A stretch of DNA of 64,000 bases from Ktedonobacter sp. SOSP1-85 (lineage in GTDB: Bacteria > Chloroflexota > Ktedonobacteria > Ktedonobacterales > Ktedonobacteraceae), in assembly GCF_016587415.1 (NCBI RefSeq), contig NZ_BNJI01000001.1:2767501-2831500 (forward strand). Direction: 5' to 3'. The notes beneath the pieces were generated by a model. It was not told where the DNA came from. It did not search any database and saw only the letters and a program-made list of their open reading frames with translations. This document shows positions 18,301-27,406 of the stretch, piece after piece; positions within the stretch are counted from its first letter, which is position 1, and each line of letters begins with the position of its first letter. A program made the translations under genes and the position numbers.

Positions 18301-19349
18301 ACCAGCAGTGCGGAAACTTTGACCAGGCGCTCGACTCCTATGCACTGGCTAGCCGCGATAGCGCGGTAGAGGTGCTGGCACGCGTTGGTAGCGCTCACTG
18401 CTATCTGCGCCAGGGCAAGCCAGAGGCGGCTATTCAGCAGTTTGAGCAGGCGCTACAAGCTGTGCGTCGTGCTCCTGCCTTGCTAGATCCCACCACATGG
18501 GCCGCACGCCCACGCGAAGAGGGTGAAGAGCACAAGGCACCCGAGGTCGAAATCTCGCTCTTGCTGGCCCAGGCCTACAGACGTAGTGGGCGCCAGGATC
18601 AGGCCGAGAATATCATGCGCCAGGTCAAGCAAGTGCGCGCTGGCAACGACGAGGTCGCTTCAACTCTGGCGGAGATCTCGGCACGCCGCCCAGATCCTTC
18701 GACCGCCGTTCGTGAGTATATGGATCTCGTTCGCCACTACCGCCAGAGTCGTCAGATCGACAATGCGCTCAAGGTGCTCAACGAACTAGTCCACCTCGCC
18801 CCCCAGGAGCCACAGGCCCACGAAGAATTGGCCGACATCTACATCAATCGTGGCCTGCTCGACGAGGGTATAGCGGAATTGCGCCTGCTAGTTGATGCTA
18901 ACCTGCGCCGCAATAACACCACCGAGGCCGCAGCGACACTTCAGCGCATCGGCAATATCTATGACGAGACGGGTGATAGCGAGGAGGCCCTGGCTGCCTT
19001 CTGCCGCGCCGCGGAGCTGGACCCCAACTCGATGGATCTGCTGCGTGAGGTGGTTGGCTTCTGCTTCCGCGTCGGGCATCCTCAGGAAGCGGCCAGGTAC
19101 CAGGCTGGTATCGCTCGCCACTACTTCGAGACCCAGCAGGTCAAAGAGGCTGTGGCCGCGCTACAGCAGTTGATTACGATTGATCGCAATAACTTCGACG
19201 CCTACGATATGCTTGGTCAGACCTACCAGGCCGTTGGCGAGTATGAACAGGCCAGCCGCGTTTACCGCAACCTGGCCAAGATCAATCCCGGCAGCTCAAT
19301 CGCTCGCGAGCGCCTGGCAACCCTCCAGGAACTTCGCGCAGGTTTATAG
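15327..19349 (+). CDS. Very large TPR-repeat protein with Gln/Pro-rich central linker
   Basis: A 1340-residue protein. Residues 5-200 hold TPR units (WDSQWETALYEYQQALKEFPEDVTARSGAGFCYMQMKQW). A Gly/Met/Asn-rich spacer follows (about 205-290), a second TPR block (about 297-460), then a long Gln/Pro/Ala-rich linker (about 465-710) with PDWLTGIIGE embedded. Residues 730-1340 carry at least a dozen further TPRs ending in GEYEQASRVYRNLAKINPGSS. There is no signal peptide or membrane segment, so it is likely a cytoplasmic scaffold. No enzymatic domain is seen. It is flanked by a leader without genes and ends in a 28-bp hairpin joined to hemH. Confidence 0.9.
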   Translation: MPGNRQVFSTAVNAADRYRWDSQWETALYEYQQALKEFPEDVTARSGAGFCYMQMKQWQKALEEYAFALQRDPSNVIALSKTAELYGILNRRQDAYQAYLHLADLYSQAGQGARAEAAWQKAVQLSPRSPEPHERLASYYFEKKDIAAMLQQRLAAAQGYIEQQDLAAARTQCEEVLRADGSNLQAKQLLAQITNTMTNIMNGPPAAAGPPGNQVFPETQAASPGSAQTQQAAQKAKTPFSDNFLADTVSSDNISGGNTGIMGNMGSMGNFGGVGPDSSQVLNRPVGAPRNRITANQVTEVLKQAQIFQDQGRFNDAIDLCEQILESGFDRPDARYFLGWLYQEQQRWDDAINQFQLLLNDPDYALSCYYALGQCYRARGDLRTATIHFDEAVDRVNLDALTVEESDQLVQLCQEAAEAHRLLGEQEQAMTVYNALLGFLRSRGWNDKVAQVEFMLQQAQNAPLPTRPVTPPPAQQAPQQQHVQTISEASTMMFNTANINNALNTPQAPQAPQQPQAPQPAPQPQGQSVVGELPDWLTGIIGENEQPPQLASQPLPQQPVAQAPTSTSWLTDDPKPAPAADNLAQPQQQPASQPLAQLQQQQPASQPLAPSHVQPSAAEQLAALQQELSAPIQPVAPIPAPASASQPMQAVPPVQQPAAPAIPTAQQMLQALGTPPLTTSGAPVPPEQMNLMLPGSTPSQEYRAVTPERKQSTEELLSQMAGNQGNMQAAEAVLASTATLPESVRSQVVRSMRDIQNYINHGLLTPATEECLKVIDMAPQYLDVHQVLCEIYVRQNKIEQAITKYAILVDTYIVNGRIEDAIATYRRILQLEPNNLTYRMRLINLLSSQGNKEDLLRERTLAAESYLRLGYMDRALTELEQALQESPTSVPTRLNYALALQKLGRSQQAVAEYQRVLQVDPRNITALVRWHIAQVTNIGAIRANTLEVLNRIRWQLRGEGQKHADTVIREYTQTADIYPNNADVHYSLGQVYQQCGNFDQALDSYALASRDSAVEVLARVGSAHCYLRQGKPEAAIQQFEQALQAVRRAPALLDPTTWAARPREEGEEHKAPEVEISLLLAQAYRRSGRQDQAENIMRQVKQVRAGNDEVASTLAEISARRPDPSTAVREYMDLVRHYRQSRQIDNALKVLNELVHLAPQEPQAHEELADIYINRGLLDEGIAELRLLVDANLRRNNTTEAAATLQRIGNIYDETGDSEEALAAFCRAAELDPNSMDLLREVVGFCFRVGHPQEAARYQAGIARHYFETQQVKEAVAALQQLITIDRNNFDAYDMLGQTYQAVGEYEQASRVYRNLAKINPGSSIARERLATLQELRAGL

Positions 19350-19407
19350 TCACAAACACAAAGAAGCGGTGGCGTCGGCGACGCCACCGCTTCTTTGTGT
19401 TTGTGAC
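19349..19407. terminator. Perfect 28-bp inverted repeat between TPR gene and hemH
   Basis: Arms 19349-19376 and 19380-19407 with a GGC loop. It starts on the last base of the TPR stop and ends one base before the hemH stop, so it serves both convergent genes. Confidence 0.8.
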
Positions 19408-20340
19408 TTATAATGTTTCGCGTACCACCTGGGCCAGGGCTTTGATAAAGAGTGGCGAGGTGTTGAGCGACTCGATGCGCGCGAAGTGGATGTTATGCTC
19501 CTCAGCCTGCTCACGTGCACCCACCTCGATATCATACAGGATCTCCAGGTGATCGGCCAGGAACTGCACCGGCGCGATCAGCACATGCTTGCGACCAGCC
19601 GCCTCCAGTTCGGGCATGATGTCGGCAAAATCGGGCTTGAGCCACTCCTCGGGGGTATGGCCCGCGCTCTGATAGCAGAACATCCAACGATCATCGGCCA
19701 GGCCAACCTCTTTCGCGACCGCGGCGGCGGTCTCCTTGAGGTTGTTGATGTAGTCTGGCTCATTCTCGATGACGCGCTTCGGCATGCTATGGGCTGTCAG
19801 TAGCACTGGCACCTGGTCACGCTCCTCGGGCGCGAACTTTTCTTCGAGGGCCTGGCGTACACGCTCGGCAAGCGCCTGGATAAATAGGGGCTGCAAGTGC
19901 CAATCGCCAGCTACGCGCACTGGCATCTCTGGTCGACCAAGCTGGGCCGCGGCCTCGTTGATAGTACGCACATAGCCACCCATAATAATGGGCGAGAACT
20001 GGGGCGACATCACGATGCCAACAAGTTCGTCGGCGTTGCTGGCAACCTCGGGCAGAACCTCGGAGATAAATGGACGGGAGAAGCGCATTCCGGCATCCAC
20101 ACGATAGTGCGTATCGCCGCCATCCTTATTCAGCTCCCCTTGCAGGGCCGCGGCCTGCTCACGCGTGATGCGCACCAGTGGCGAGCCACCAATCAAATCA
20201 TAGCGGCGGCGAAACTCCACCACCAGGTCCGGCTCAGGCTCGCGTCCACCACGCACATTGCGCATATATTCAGGCACCTCATCGAGCGTCGATGGGGAGC
20301 CATAGGTCATCAATAGAACGCCAATATGTTTCTCTGCCAT
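19408..20340 (-). CDS. hemH: Ferrochelatase (protoporphyrin or coproporphyrin type)
   Basis: A 310-residue ferrochelatase, inserting Fe(II) into the porphyrin ring. Visible features: VLLMTYGSPSTLDEVPEYMRNVRGG at the N-terminus, the metal-site TAHSMPKR (His about residue 183, equivalent to SAHSIP), the QSAGHTPEEWLKPD signature and the Glu-rich PVQFLADHLEILYDIE helix. No membrane segment. Gram-positive relatives act on coproporphyrin III; which substrate is used here is open. It is the last gene of a minus-strand run with two hemE copies, 30 nt from the nearer one. Confidence 0.93.
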   Translation of the reverse strand: MAEKHIGVLLMTYGSPSTLDEVPEYMRNVRGGREPEPDLVVEFRRRYDLIGGSPLVRITREQAAALQGELNKDGGDTHYRVDAGMRFSRPFISEVLPEVASNADELVGIVMSPQFSPIIMGGYVRTINEAAAQLGRPEMPVRVAGDWHLQPLFIQALAERVRQALEEKFAPEERDQVPVLLTAHSMPKRVIENEPDYINNLKETAAAVAKEVGLADDRWMFCYQSAGHTPEEWLKPDFADIMPELEAAGRKHVLIAPVQFLADHLEILYDIEVGAREQAEEHNIHFARIESLNTSPLFIKALAQVVRETL

Positions 20341-20370
20341 GATCTCTATCCTTTATCTTTCTCTCTATCT

Positions 20371-21444
20371 TTACCTCTGGGTTTGTTCGTGGACTGCTTC
20401 TACCAGGCGGCGCAACAAGTCAGCTTGCGAGCCGATGGGCATGGCGTGCCCAAAGTTGAAGATGTGCCCTGGGCGATTCGCCGCGCGGCGTAGGACATCA
20501 CGCATATTCTCTTCAATGACAGGCCAGGAGGTTAACATCAACGCGGGATCGAGATTTCCTTGAATGCCGCACTCATAGCCGATCCGCTCCCAGGCGGTAT
20601 CCAGGTCCATACGCCAGTCAATGCTCATTACATCGCCACCCGCCTCAGTCATAACATTGAGCAAGGATGCCGTGCCTGTACCAAAGTGAATGGCGGGCGC
20701 GCCAGTCGCTTTGACGGCCTGGAAGACACGCTGCGTATAAGGCAGGACAAAGGTGCGGTACACACTGGGGCTAAGCGAGCCAACCCAGCTATCAAAGACC
20801 TGCACCACATTCGCGCCTGCCTGCACCTGCGCCACGAGGTAGTCGGCAATCACCGTGGAGATCTTCTCCATCAGCGCGTGCCATAGATCGGGGCGGCTAT
20901 ACATCATGGCCTTGGCGTGGCGGTAATCACGCGAGGGGCGTCCCTCGATCAGGTAGCACGCCAGGGTAAAGGGGGCGCCCGCGATACCAATCACCGCCTG
21001 TTTGCCTTCAAGCTCACGACGAATCAGGCGAATCCCATTCATGACGAAGGGCGTCACCTCGTCTCGGGCAGGCGTACGCAAGGCCTCGACGGCCTGTATA
21101 TCGCGGATAGGATGGTGAATGATGGGGCCAACCTCCGGCTCCAGGTGCAGCGCAACGCCCATCTCTTCGATAGGTAGCATGATGTCCGCGAAGAGTACGG
21201 CGGCATCCACACCCAGCTCCTGGACGGGGAAGAGCGCGACCTGTGAGCTTAGTTCGGGCGTTTTGGCGATGGTGAGGACATCGTATTTCTCCAGCATCTT
21301 GCGGTACGCGCCAAAGGTGCTGCCAGCCTGGCGCATAAACCAGACCGGCGTCGCATCGGGCTGGCGGCGCTCACAGGCGGCCATAAAGCGTGCCAGACCA
21401 GTATGCTCTGACACGGTTGAGGGGTTCTTCTTCTCTGCTGACAT
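20371..21444 (-). CDS. Uroporphyrinogen decarboxylase paralogue with altered active site
   Basis: A 357-residue UroD-family protein. The catalytic Asp is present (FADIML, D87), as are GAPFTLACYLIEGRPSRDY, the FDSWVG serine and the GH histidine near the C-terminus. But the substrate-carboxylate motif MRQAGR reads MRQAGS (S42), and the following residues TFGAYR differ from YLPEYR, so one of the two conserved arginines is missing. The tandem neighbour at 21465 keeps both. It may be inactive, act on another porphyrin or form a heterodimer. The paralogues are highly similar and separated by 20 nt, indicating tandem duplication. Confidence 0.85.
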   Translation of the reverse strand: MSAEKKNPSTVSEHTGLARFMAACERRQPDATPVWFMRQAGSTFGAYRKMLEKYDVLTIAKTPELSSQVALFPVQELGVDAAVLFADIMLPIEEMGVALHLEPEVGPIIHHPIRDIQAVEALRTPARDEVTPFVMNGIRLIRRELEGKQAVIGIAGAPFTLACYLIEGRPSRDYRHAKAMMYSRPDLWHALMEKISTVIADYLVAQVQAGANVVQVFDSWVGSLSPSVYRTFVLPYTQRVFQAVKATGAPAIHFGTGTASLLNVMTEAGGDVMSIDWRMDLDTAWERIGYECGIQGNLDPALMLTSWPVIEENMRDVLRRAANRPGHIFNFGHAMPIGSQADLLRRLVEAVHEQTQR

Positions 21445-21464
21445 AATAGCTCTGCTCCTCCCTA

Positions 21465-22553
21465 CTACCTCTGCGTCTCGGCGTGAACGGCCTCGACCAG
21501 CTGGCGCAATAGATCTGGATTGGTGGGAGGCAATACGCCATGCCCCAGGTTAAAGATGTGCCCCGGGCGATTGGCTGCGCGTTTCAAGACATCGCGCATG
21601 GCACTCTCAATCACCGGCCACTCGGTTAGAAGCAGGATGGGGTCCAGATTTCCCTGTACGCCGTGCTCAAAGCCAACGCGCTCCCAACCTTCATCAAGCT
21701 CCACATGCGAATCCAGGCCAATAATGTCTCCGCCCGCCGCAGTCATCGACTCCAGCAAGGCGCTTGTGCCAGTACCAAAGTGGATCGCGGGGATACCTGT
21801 CTGCTTGACAGTGTCAAAGATGCGGCGTACATACGGCTGTACATAGCGCTCGTAGACGCTGGGGCTAAGCGCGCCAACCCAGCTATCGAAGAGTTGTACG
21901 GCATCGACGCCCGCCTGCACCTGCTCACCAAGATAGCTCTGGGTGACCGTTGTTAATTTCTCCATCAGCGCGTGCCACAACTCAGGCTGGCTATACATCA
22001 TGGCCTTGGCATTACGATAATCGCGCGAGGGGCGTCCCTCGATCAGGTAACACGCCAGGGTAAAGGGGGCACCCGCGAAACCGATCACCGCCTGCTTCCC
22101 CTCAACCTCGCGGCGCACCATCTGGATCGCCTGCATCATATAGGGCGCGATCTCTGGTCCATTTGGGATGCGAATATTTTCAACATCCTGCTGATTGCGA
22201 ATAGGGTGGTGAATGAGCGGTCCAACTTCGTGGCGGATCTCAAATGAGACGCCCATCGCCTCAAGTGGCGTCAAAATATCAGAATAGATAATCGCCGCAT
22301 CCACGCCAAAGGTTTTGACCGGCATCAAGGTGACTTCCGTGCTCAACTCAGGGGTCTTGACCATTGTGAGCATATCATATTTCTGGCGTAGGGCGCGATA
22401 TTCCGCGAGACAACGCCCCGCCTGGCGCATAAACCAGACCGGCGTCGCGTCGGGTTGACGATGATAACACGCGTCCAGAAAACGCGCCACGCCCGTGTGA
22501 GGAGGGGGCGTCTTCGCGGTAGAAGTAGCTGTATAGTGCTGCATTGCTTCCAT
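21465..22553 (-). CDS. hemE: Uroporphyrinogen decarboxylase
   Basis: A 362-residue UroD, decarboxylating uroporphyrinogen III to coproporphyrinogen III. Both substrate arginines are present (MRQAGR, R43 and R47), with the Asp in YSDIL, GAPFTLACYLIEGRPSRDY, FDSWVGALSPSVYERYVQPY and FNLGHGVLPPTNPDLL. Length matches the family. It is the promoter-proximal gene of hemE-hemE'-hemH. The start ATG 22553 may alternatively be the Met at residue 4; SD support is weak for both. Confidence 0.95.
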   Translation of the reverse strand: MEAMQHYTATSTAKTPPPHTGVARFLDACYHRQPDATPVWFMRQAGRCLAEYRALRQKYDMLTMVKTPELSTEVTLMPVKTFGVDAAIIYSDILTPLEAMGVSFEIRHEVGPLIHHPIRNQQDVENIRIPNGPEIAPYMMQAIQMVRREVEGKQAVIGFAGAPFTLACYLIEGRPSRDYRNAKAMMYSQPELWHALMEKLTTVTQSYLGEQVQAGVDAVQLFDSWVGALSPSVYERYVQPYVRRIFDTVKQTGIPAIHFGTGTSALLESMTAAGGDIIGLDSHVELDEGWERVGFEHGVQGNLDPILLLTEWPVIESAMRDVLKRAANRPGHIFNLGHGVLPPTNPDLLRQLVEAVHAETQR

Positions 22554-22717
22554 TAATCCTTGTATCGATCAGCCCGGTGGGCCTGATTCTGCATCTTCTA
22601 TTGCAGGGCCTGATGCCCTCTGCGAAATCTCTTCATATCATAGCGTGCTTTGCGTGTCCTGACAAGGATAAACCTACCAAAACCTGTTTGAGAATTACGT
22701 TTTTGTAGAGATTTTAA

Positions 22718-22782
22718 TAGATTGATAATGTGATGCGCGTTGGCAGCCTCCGGCTGCCAACGCGCATCACATTATCAATCTA
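22718..22782. terminator. Perfect 31-bp inverted repeat downstream of DinB-like gene
   Basis: Arms 22718-22748 and 22752-22782, tip GCC-TCC-GGC. The right arm includes the DinB-like stop codon. A TTTT run lies at 22711-22714 beyond the stem on the minus-strand side. Confidence 0.8.
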
Positions 22783-23292
22783 AATTTCGTGGGGATACTG
22801 TTCGCGGGTGAGTTTTATGCGTGCCAGGTGCTGAGCATGGCGCTGGTCATGCTCAACCAGGAGTTGAACGAGCTGGGGAAAGTTGAGCTGGCCCTCGCGA
22901 GGGTGGCGATATACTCGCTCCCAGCCTGAAGGGGGAAGCTCCGCGAGGAACTGAAAGAGTTCTTCGCGACGCGCGGCCATACCAGCCATGATCGCTTCGA
23001 GGGTCGCTGGTAGCTCAGTATTTGCTCCAACCTGGGCTGGCCCCTCGATTTCAGCGAAGGAGAGAAGCGGGTTCTCCTCGCTCTGCACACGTTGCATCTG
23101 CTCCAGCGTTTCACCATCCGTTACATACAGGTGATAGGCGACCTGGATAGGAGACCACTCAACCTTACCGGGCGAGAGGGCCAGTTCCTCGCGACTAAAC
23201 TTTGCCAGTTGCCCGAGAAAAGCGATGCGCGCGGCAACTAACTGGCCGCGAAACGCCTCAAATAGATTCTGCTCATCTTCCACTATCTTCAC
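22780..23292 (-). CDS. DinB-like four-helix metal-binding protein
   Basis: A 170-residue protein of the DinB/YfiT superfamily. The probable metal triad is in QVAYHLYVTDGE (His about 53) and LVEHDQRHAQHLARIKLTRE (HxxxHxxxH near the C-terminus). The superfamily includes thiol transferases with bacillithiol or mycothiol, and proteins of unknown job. It sits between two long hairpins (22718 and 23312), so it is transcriptionally isolated from parB and hemE despite sharing their strand. Confidence 0.85.
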   Translation of the reverse strand: MKIVEDEQNLFEAFRGQLVAARIAFLGQLAKFSREELALSPGKVEWSPIQVAYHLYVTDGETLEQMQRVQSEENPLLSFAEIEGPAQVGANTELPATLEAIMAGMAARREELFQFLAELPPSGWERVYRHPREGQLNFPQLVQLLVEHDQRHAQHLARIKLTREQYPHEI

Positions 23293-23311
23293 CCCTCTAA
23301 CAACTTAGAGC

Positions 23312-23364
23312 AGTGGTTGTATGCGTGCGGGCAGCCGTAGGCTGCCCGCACGCATACAACCACT
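23312..23364. terminator. Perfect 25-bp inverted repeat between parB and DinB-like gene
   Basis: Arms 23312-23336 and 23340-23364, tip GCC-GTA-GGC, overlapping the parB stop codon by two bases. Confidence 0.8.
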
Positions 23365-24382
23365 ACTCTGCATCTTCTTTCTTGACCAGGCGCGAATAGA
23401 GGCCCTCCAACTCATCCTGATCGTTAAAATGGAGCACAAGTGTGCCTTTGCCTTTGGCATTACACTTAAGATCCACTTTGACCATCAGGGAATCGCGGAA
23501 CTGCGATTCGAGCGACTCCAGTTCAGGTGTGCGACCCGATGTCGTCGTAATCTTCTTCACTGCGGCTTCGATATCTTGCGAGGCTTTGATGCGCGAAGCC
23601 AGCTCTTCGGTCTGGCGCACATTCAGGTGGAGCGCGATTACCTGGTTCATCGCGGTCACCTGGTCTTCCTCGCGCGTAATACCTGCCAGGGCGCGAGCAT
23701 GGCCTTCTGTGAAGATATCTGGCTGATTGACCAGGGCCTCACGCAACTTGGGTGCCAGTTGCAGTAAACGCAAGGAGTTTGTGATCGTGGAGCGATCCTT
23801 CCCCACCTGGCGCGCCACCTGTTCTTGTGTCAGGCCAAAGGTCTGGACCAGCTCTTGATACGCCATCGCCTCTTCAATTGGATTGAGATCGGCGCGCTGG
23901 ATATTTTCAATGAGGGCCAGTTCCAGCATTTGCTGCGGCGTTACCTCTTTGACGACGACGGGTACCTGCTTCAGGCCCGCCATCTTGGAGGCGCGCCAGC
24001 GACGCTCACCCGCGATGATCTGATAGCGCACGATCGCCTCATCGTTCGAGACAACCGCTGAAGTGGACTCGCCCGGCTCACCAAACCAGCTATCGCCCGT
24101 ATCGGCGCGCTTTTCAACCTGGTCCAGGCGTGCCACGACAATGGGTTGTAAGAGTCCATGCTCTTTAATGGAGGCACTCAGTTCGAGGAGTTTGGGATCA
24201 TCATCGCGGAACACTTTACGAGGCTGCCGTGGATTGGGGATAATGCTTTCCAGAGAGAGCAGGGGCAAAGCGCCAACATCGGCATTCGCGGCTGGTGCCT
24301 GCTGTTGGGGCCCCATCACATCGGATGCGCCCGAGATCAGGGCATCCAGGCCGCGCCCCAGACCAAAACGTTGTTTAGCCAC
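23363..24382 (-). CDS. parB: Chromosome-partitioning protein ParB (Spo0J)
   Basis: A 339-residue ParB. The N-terminal LGRGLDALI precedes a CTPase/nuclease-like domain with [19 protein letters not shown] and [12 protein letters not shown] (GERR CTP-binding motif). The helix-turn-helix is [26 protein letters not shown], and the C-terminal dimer domain is the [23 protein letters not shown] block. It would load on parS and spread to form a partition complex. The start overlaps the parA stop by 8 nt. I searched by eye for the canonical parS palindrome TGTTTCACGTGAAACA and did not find it in this window. Confidence 0.95.
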   Translation of the reverse strand: MAKQRFGLGRGLDALISGASDVMGPQQQAPAANADVGALPLLSLESIIPNPRQPRKVFRDDDPKLLELSASIKEHGLLQPIVVARLDQVEKRADTGDSWFGEPGESTSAVVSNDEAIVRYQIIAGERRWRASKMAGLKQVPVVVKEVTPQQMLELALIENIQRADLNPIEEAMAYQELVQTFGLTQEQVARQVGKDRSTITNSLRLLQLAPKLREALVNQPDIFTEGHARALAGITREEDQVTAMNQVIALHLNVRQTEELASRIKASQDIEAAVKKITTTSGRTPELESLESQFRDSLMVKVDLKCNAKGKGTLVLHFNDQDELEGLYSRLVKKEDAE

Positions 24383-25145
24383 GAGCCATTACCTCCTCAG
24401 CGAGCGCACGATAAGCCAGCGCACCCGGAGACGTCGGATCGTAGTCCAGAATTGGCTGACCGAAGCTGGGAGCTTCACTCAAGCGGACATTGCGATTAAT
24501 GATCGTTTGAAACGCCTCTTTGGGAAAGTGATTGCGTACCTCGCGCACGATGTCACCGGCCAGGCGGGTACGTGGGTCAAACATGGTCAGCACCACCCCG
24601 GCAATAAAGAGCGATGGGTTCAACTTATTTTTGACAATATTCACGGTGTTGAGCAATTGGGTAAGGCCTTCGAGCGCCAGGTACTCACATTGGATGGGAA
24701 TCAAAATACCATCAGAGGCCACCAGGGCATTAATTGTCAGCAGACCAAGGGAGGGTGGGCAATCAATAATGATATAATCGCAGCGATCACGAATGGGCTG
24801 GATGGCGTCGCGCAAGCGATGCTCGCGCGCCAGCGCACCTACCAGTTCCACCTCGGCCGCGGCCAGATCGACCGTGCAGGGGGCAACTACTAATTCGCGT
24901 CGATCAGAAGGCACGATAACATCAAAAATAGTGATTGACTCATCCTCCTGCACCAGCAGGTCATAGAGCGTATGTTGGCGTTTGCGATCCGTGACGCCAA
25001 TCCCGCTGGTGGTATTGGCCTGAGGATCCATATCTAAGAGCAGCACCTTCCGGCCAGCGGCTGCCAGGTACGTGGCAAGATTAATCGCAGTTGTCGTCTT
25101 GCCCACGCCCCCTTTTTGGTTCGTGATTGCGTACACTTTTGACAC
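24375..25145 (-). CDS. parA: Chromosome-partitioning ATPase ParA (Soj)
   Basis: A 256-residue ParA/MinD-family ATPase. The deviant Walker [15 protein letters not shown] is at residues 10-23, the A' motif [13 protein letters not shown] follows and the Walker B is [13 protein letters not shown]. Short length without an N-terminal HTH marks the chromosomal type. It forms dynamic gradients on DNA driving segregation with ParB. ATG 25145 begins at [10 protein letters not shown]. Overlap with parB indicates translational coupling. Confidence 0.96.
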   Translation of the reverse strand: MSKVYAITNQKGGVGKTTTAINLATYLAAAGRKVLLLDMDPQANTTSGIGVTDRKRQHTLYDLLVQEDESITIFDVIVPSDRRELVVAPCTVDLAAAEVELVGALAREHRLRDAIQPIRDRCDYIIIDCPPSLGLLTINALVASDGILIPIQCEYLALEGLTQLLNTVNIVKNKLNPSLFIAGVVLTMFDPRTRLAGDIVREVRNHFPKEAFQTIINRNVRLSEAPSFGQPILDYDPTSPGALAYRALAEEVMARG

Positions 25146-25400
25146 GGATTACTTACCGTACCTTTCATCTCGCCATGCCAACGGAGACAAGCTAAGCATA
25201 ACAGTTCAGAAACATTGTAACAAATGGGCCTGTCATAAGCAAGAATTCTGCCTTCTGTACTTTCTCACGCACGATATAGGCAGGCAACAGGAGTCGTTTG
25301 AAGACTAAGAAGATTAACAAAAAAGCGTTTGCCGCATCTTATGCAGAACAATATACAGCATCAACGAAAGGCGGAAGACAAGGTAGCGTGATATACGTTC

Positions 25401-25913
25401 CTAGAGGGTGACACGATTGCCGCCCGCGGGCATAGTAAAGCGCAGGAAGCCACCTCCAGCCAGGCGAGTGCAAATAACAGCAATGGTATAGAAGGCTAAT
25501 AAGGTGAGGGCAGTCTTCACTTCAGCCAGGGCAAAAGCACCAGGGGTCAGGTGATTTGGACCGCCTTGCAGCATACGCAGCAACGCAGGTCCCTGTTGGA
25601 TGCCCCCAAAGGGATTAACCGCCAGGCCAAGCCCAAGCGAGATCACCAGATCAATCCCCAGGCACCAGGCAGCCATCAGAGGTCCCAGGAACACAAAGCG
25701 CTTGCTCAAGCGCTCACGCCTGGTAGAGGTCATGCGGCGAGCCGCCCAGATAGGCGGAACTACGTACTCTAAAAACATAAAGAACATAGGGGCCGCGACA
25801 TAGGTCCAGTCTGGAAAGACAAGGGGGCTAATGAGCGCGCAAAGACGACCAAGAGTAAAGAGAATAATTCCTTCGATGAGACCACGCCGATAACTTACTT
25901 TGTTAAACAACAT
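25401..25913 (-). CDS. Hypothetical four-helix membrane protein
   Basis: A 170-residue integral membrane protein, not recognised. Hydrophobic segments lie at about residues 10-30, 37-58, 72-98 and 128-153. Between helices 2 and 3 is a basic loop AARRMTSTRRERLSKR, suggesting this loop faces the cytoplasm. It is on the parAB strand but 255 nt upstream of parA, so co-transcription is uncertain. Confidence 0.6.
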   Translation of the reverse strand: MLFNKVSYRRGLIEGIILFTLGRLCALISPLVFPDWTYVAAPMFFMFLEYVVPPIWAARRMTSTRRERLSKRFVFLGPLMAAWCLGIDLVISLGLGLAVNPFGGIQQGPALLRMLQGGPNHLTPGAFALAEVKTALTLLAFYTIAVICTRLAGGGFLRFTMPAGGNRVTL

Positions 25914-26057
25914 ATGCCATAAACCTGTCTATAGATGCCTCGCGCGACCAGAAGAGCCAGTCCATGAGAGATCCTGCTACCAGGCGCCCCCCAGGCCGCT
26001 ACCAGGACATACTGCCAAGTTCGCTATACATAGGAAATGTCTACTGCGCCAAAATAC

Positions 26058-26285
26058 TTAATGACACCCACAGCTACCACCACCACACCCACAGCCACCC
26101 ATAGAGGGAGAATAGTCGTCTCCACCATCTTCCGCCCCACCACGCTGGGCAGCAAATACAGAAAGAAGGCGACGCACCTTTTCGCTATGACACTTCATAC
26201 ACACGACATCATCCGCGTGCTTATAGCTGACCAGCAACTCAAATTTGTTCTTGCAGTCTGGGCAGTAATATTCGTACAACGGCAT
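26058..26285 (-). CDS. FmdB/putative regulatory family zinc-ribbon protein
   Basis: A 75-residue protein with MPLYEYYCPDCKNKFELLVSY...VVCMKCHSEKVRRLLSVF, the CxxC-CxxC zinc ribbon of the FmdB family, and a Gly/Cys-rich tail (GGCGCGGGSCGCH). The longer frame beginning at 26390 is not used, because ATG 26285 has GGAGG 10 nt upstream and matches the family N-terminus. The function of the family is poorly known. The Cys-rich tail might bind metal. Confidence 0.9.
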   Translation of the reverse strand: MPLYEYYCPDCKNKFELLVSYKHADDVVCMKCHSEKVRRLLSVFAAQRGGAEDGGDDYSPSMGGCGCGGGSCGCH

Positions 26286-26684
26286 GTAGAAAACACCTCC
26301 ATGAAATATGGGGAAGACATTTTGATCCAAGAATATTGTAGTGCCTGCTCTACCCATCGTCAAGTGCGCGAGCATGGGATTATGCAGCAAAATCAGGCGT
26401 TCAAACCATCTCTGAATGTGATGAAGTTCTCTGCCAAATTGTGAAACACCTCATAACAAAATGCTACAATTCGCACTATCATACCTCCAGAAGTACCATT
26501 TACTCTTTGGCTGGCGTGTAAAATGAGACATGGAGATCCGCTTCTCGTAGAAAAGCACTCTTAAAAGAAGTACTGTTAGTTAACATGCATACTATATTCT
26601 CTATGTTATGTTTCCTTTGAAGCTTGAAACACTTTTCTCGTGTTAAAATTACAGTTAAACGCTGAACAAAAAGGAGTGCCCAAC
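26286..26684. other. Divergent intergenic region, FmdB and GerMN
   Basis: Nothing recognisable in 399 nt beyond presumed promoters. A GTGAAACA at 26442 resembles half a parS site but lacks the other half. Confidence 0.4.
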
Positions 26685-27395
26685 ATGAGTGGTAAATCGC
26701 AACGACGCCTTGTATCCACTAACTCTATGTGCTCTTCGCATCTCTTCACAATACTCACGCTTAGTCTGCTCTTCATACTCGCAGCCTTTATTACCGCCTG
26801 CGCTAGCGATAGCGGCACCGGTCGCAACATCGCCAGCCAGACCAGCACAACGAGTACCGCTACCCCAGCCAGTAGCTCTACAGGCTCCACCAATGGCAAT
26901 GACAATACTGCCAATAATGGTGGTCAGCAACCCACCAATACGGGAACCAGCCAGCCAGGCAAGGAATATCATGTCAAGGTCTACTTCTCGAAGCATGGCC
27001 AGGATAGCATGACCCTGGTCTATCCCGTTAACCGGACCACTACAAGCCAGGCCGTTGCCACCGCCTCCCTGCAGTACCTGATCGCGGGTCCCAACGCCAG
27101 CGAGCAGGCACAGGGATACTATACCGAGCTAACCTCTATGCTCAAGGGCGCCTCCACGTGTGGAGCGGATTTCACTATTAAGCTCAACACCAAAGGCAGT
27201 ACCCCCGAAACAGGAACCGCCACCGTTCAGTTCTGCCGGGATCTCAGTTCGGCGGGAATCGGCATGGATGCGCGTGTGCAGTCACAGATCAATGCCACGC
27301 TGAAACAATTTCCCACGATCAGTAAAGTGATCATTCTCACGCGCAGTGGAAATTGCTTTGGTGATGAGAGTGGCGCGAATATGTGCCTCCGCTAG
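26685..27395 (+). CDS. GerMN-domain lipoprotein
   Basis: A 236-residue lipoprotein. ATG 26685 has AAGGAG upstream; the signal peptide ends at lipobox ITAC, followed by a Thr/Ser/Asn/Gly-rich linker of about 60 residues. The C-terminal GerMN domain (about 105-236) has KVYFSKHGQDSMTLVYPVNR, the ASLQYLIAGPNASEQAQGYYT helix and a final KVIILTRSGNCFGD. Such domains occur in spore-germination GerM and in actinobacterial LpqB-type envelope proteins. The surface location is secure, the function is not. Confidence 0.85.
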   Translation: MSGKSQRRLVSTNSMCSSHLFTILTLSLLFILAAFITACASDSGTGRNIASQTSTTSTATPASSSTGSTNGNDNTANNGGQQPTNTGTSQPGKEYHVKVYFSKHGQDSMTLVYPVNRTTTSQAVATASLQYLIAGPNASEQAQGYYTELTSMLKGASTCGADFTIKLNTKGSTPETGTATVQFCRDLSSAGIGMDARVQSQINATLKQFPTISKVIILTRSGNCFGDESGANMCLR

Positions 27396-27406
27396 CTCTC
27401 ACTGGG

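Noticed and set aside
24375..26450. parS site near parAB
   Set aside because: I looked for TGTTTCACGTGAAACA and close variants by eye. Only a half-site-like GTGAAACA at 26442 was seen, which is insufficient.
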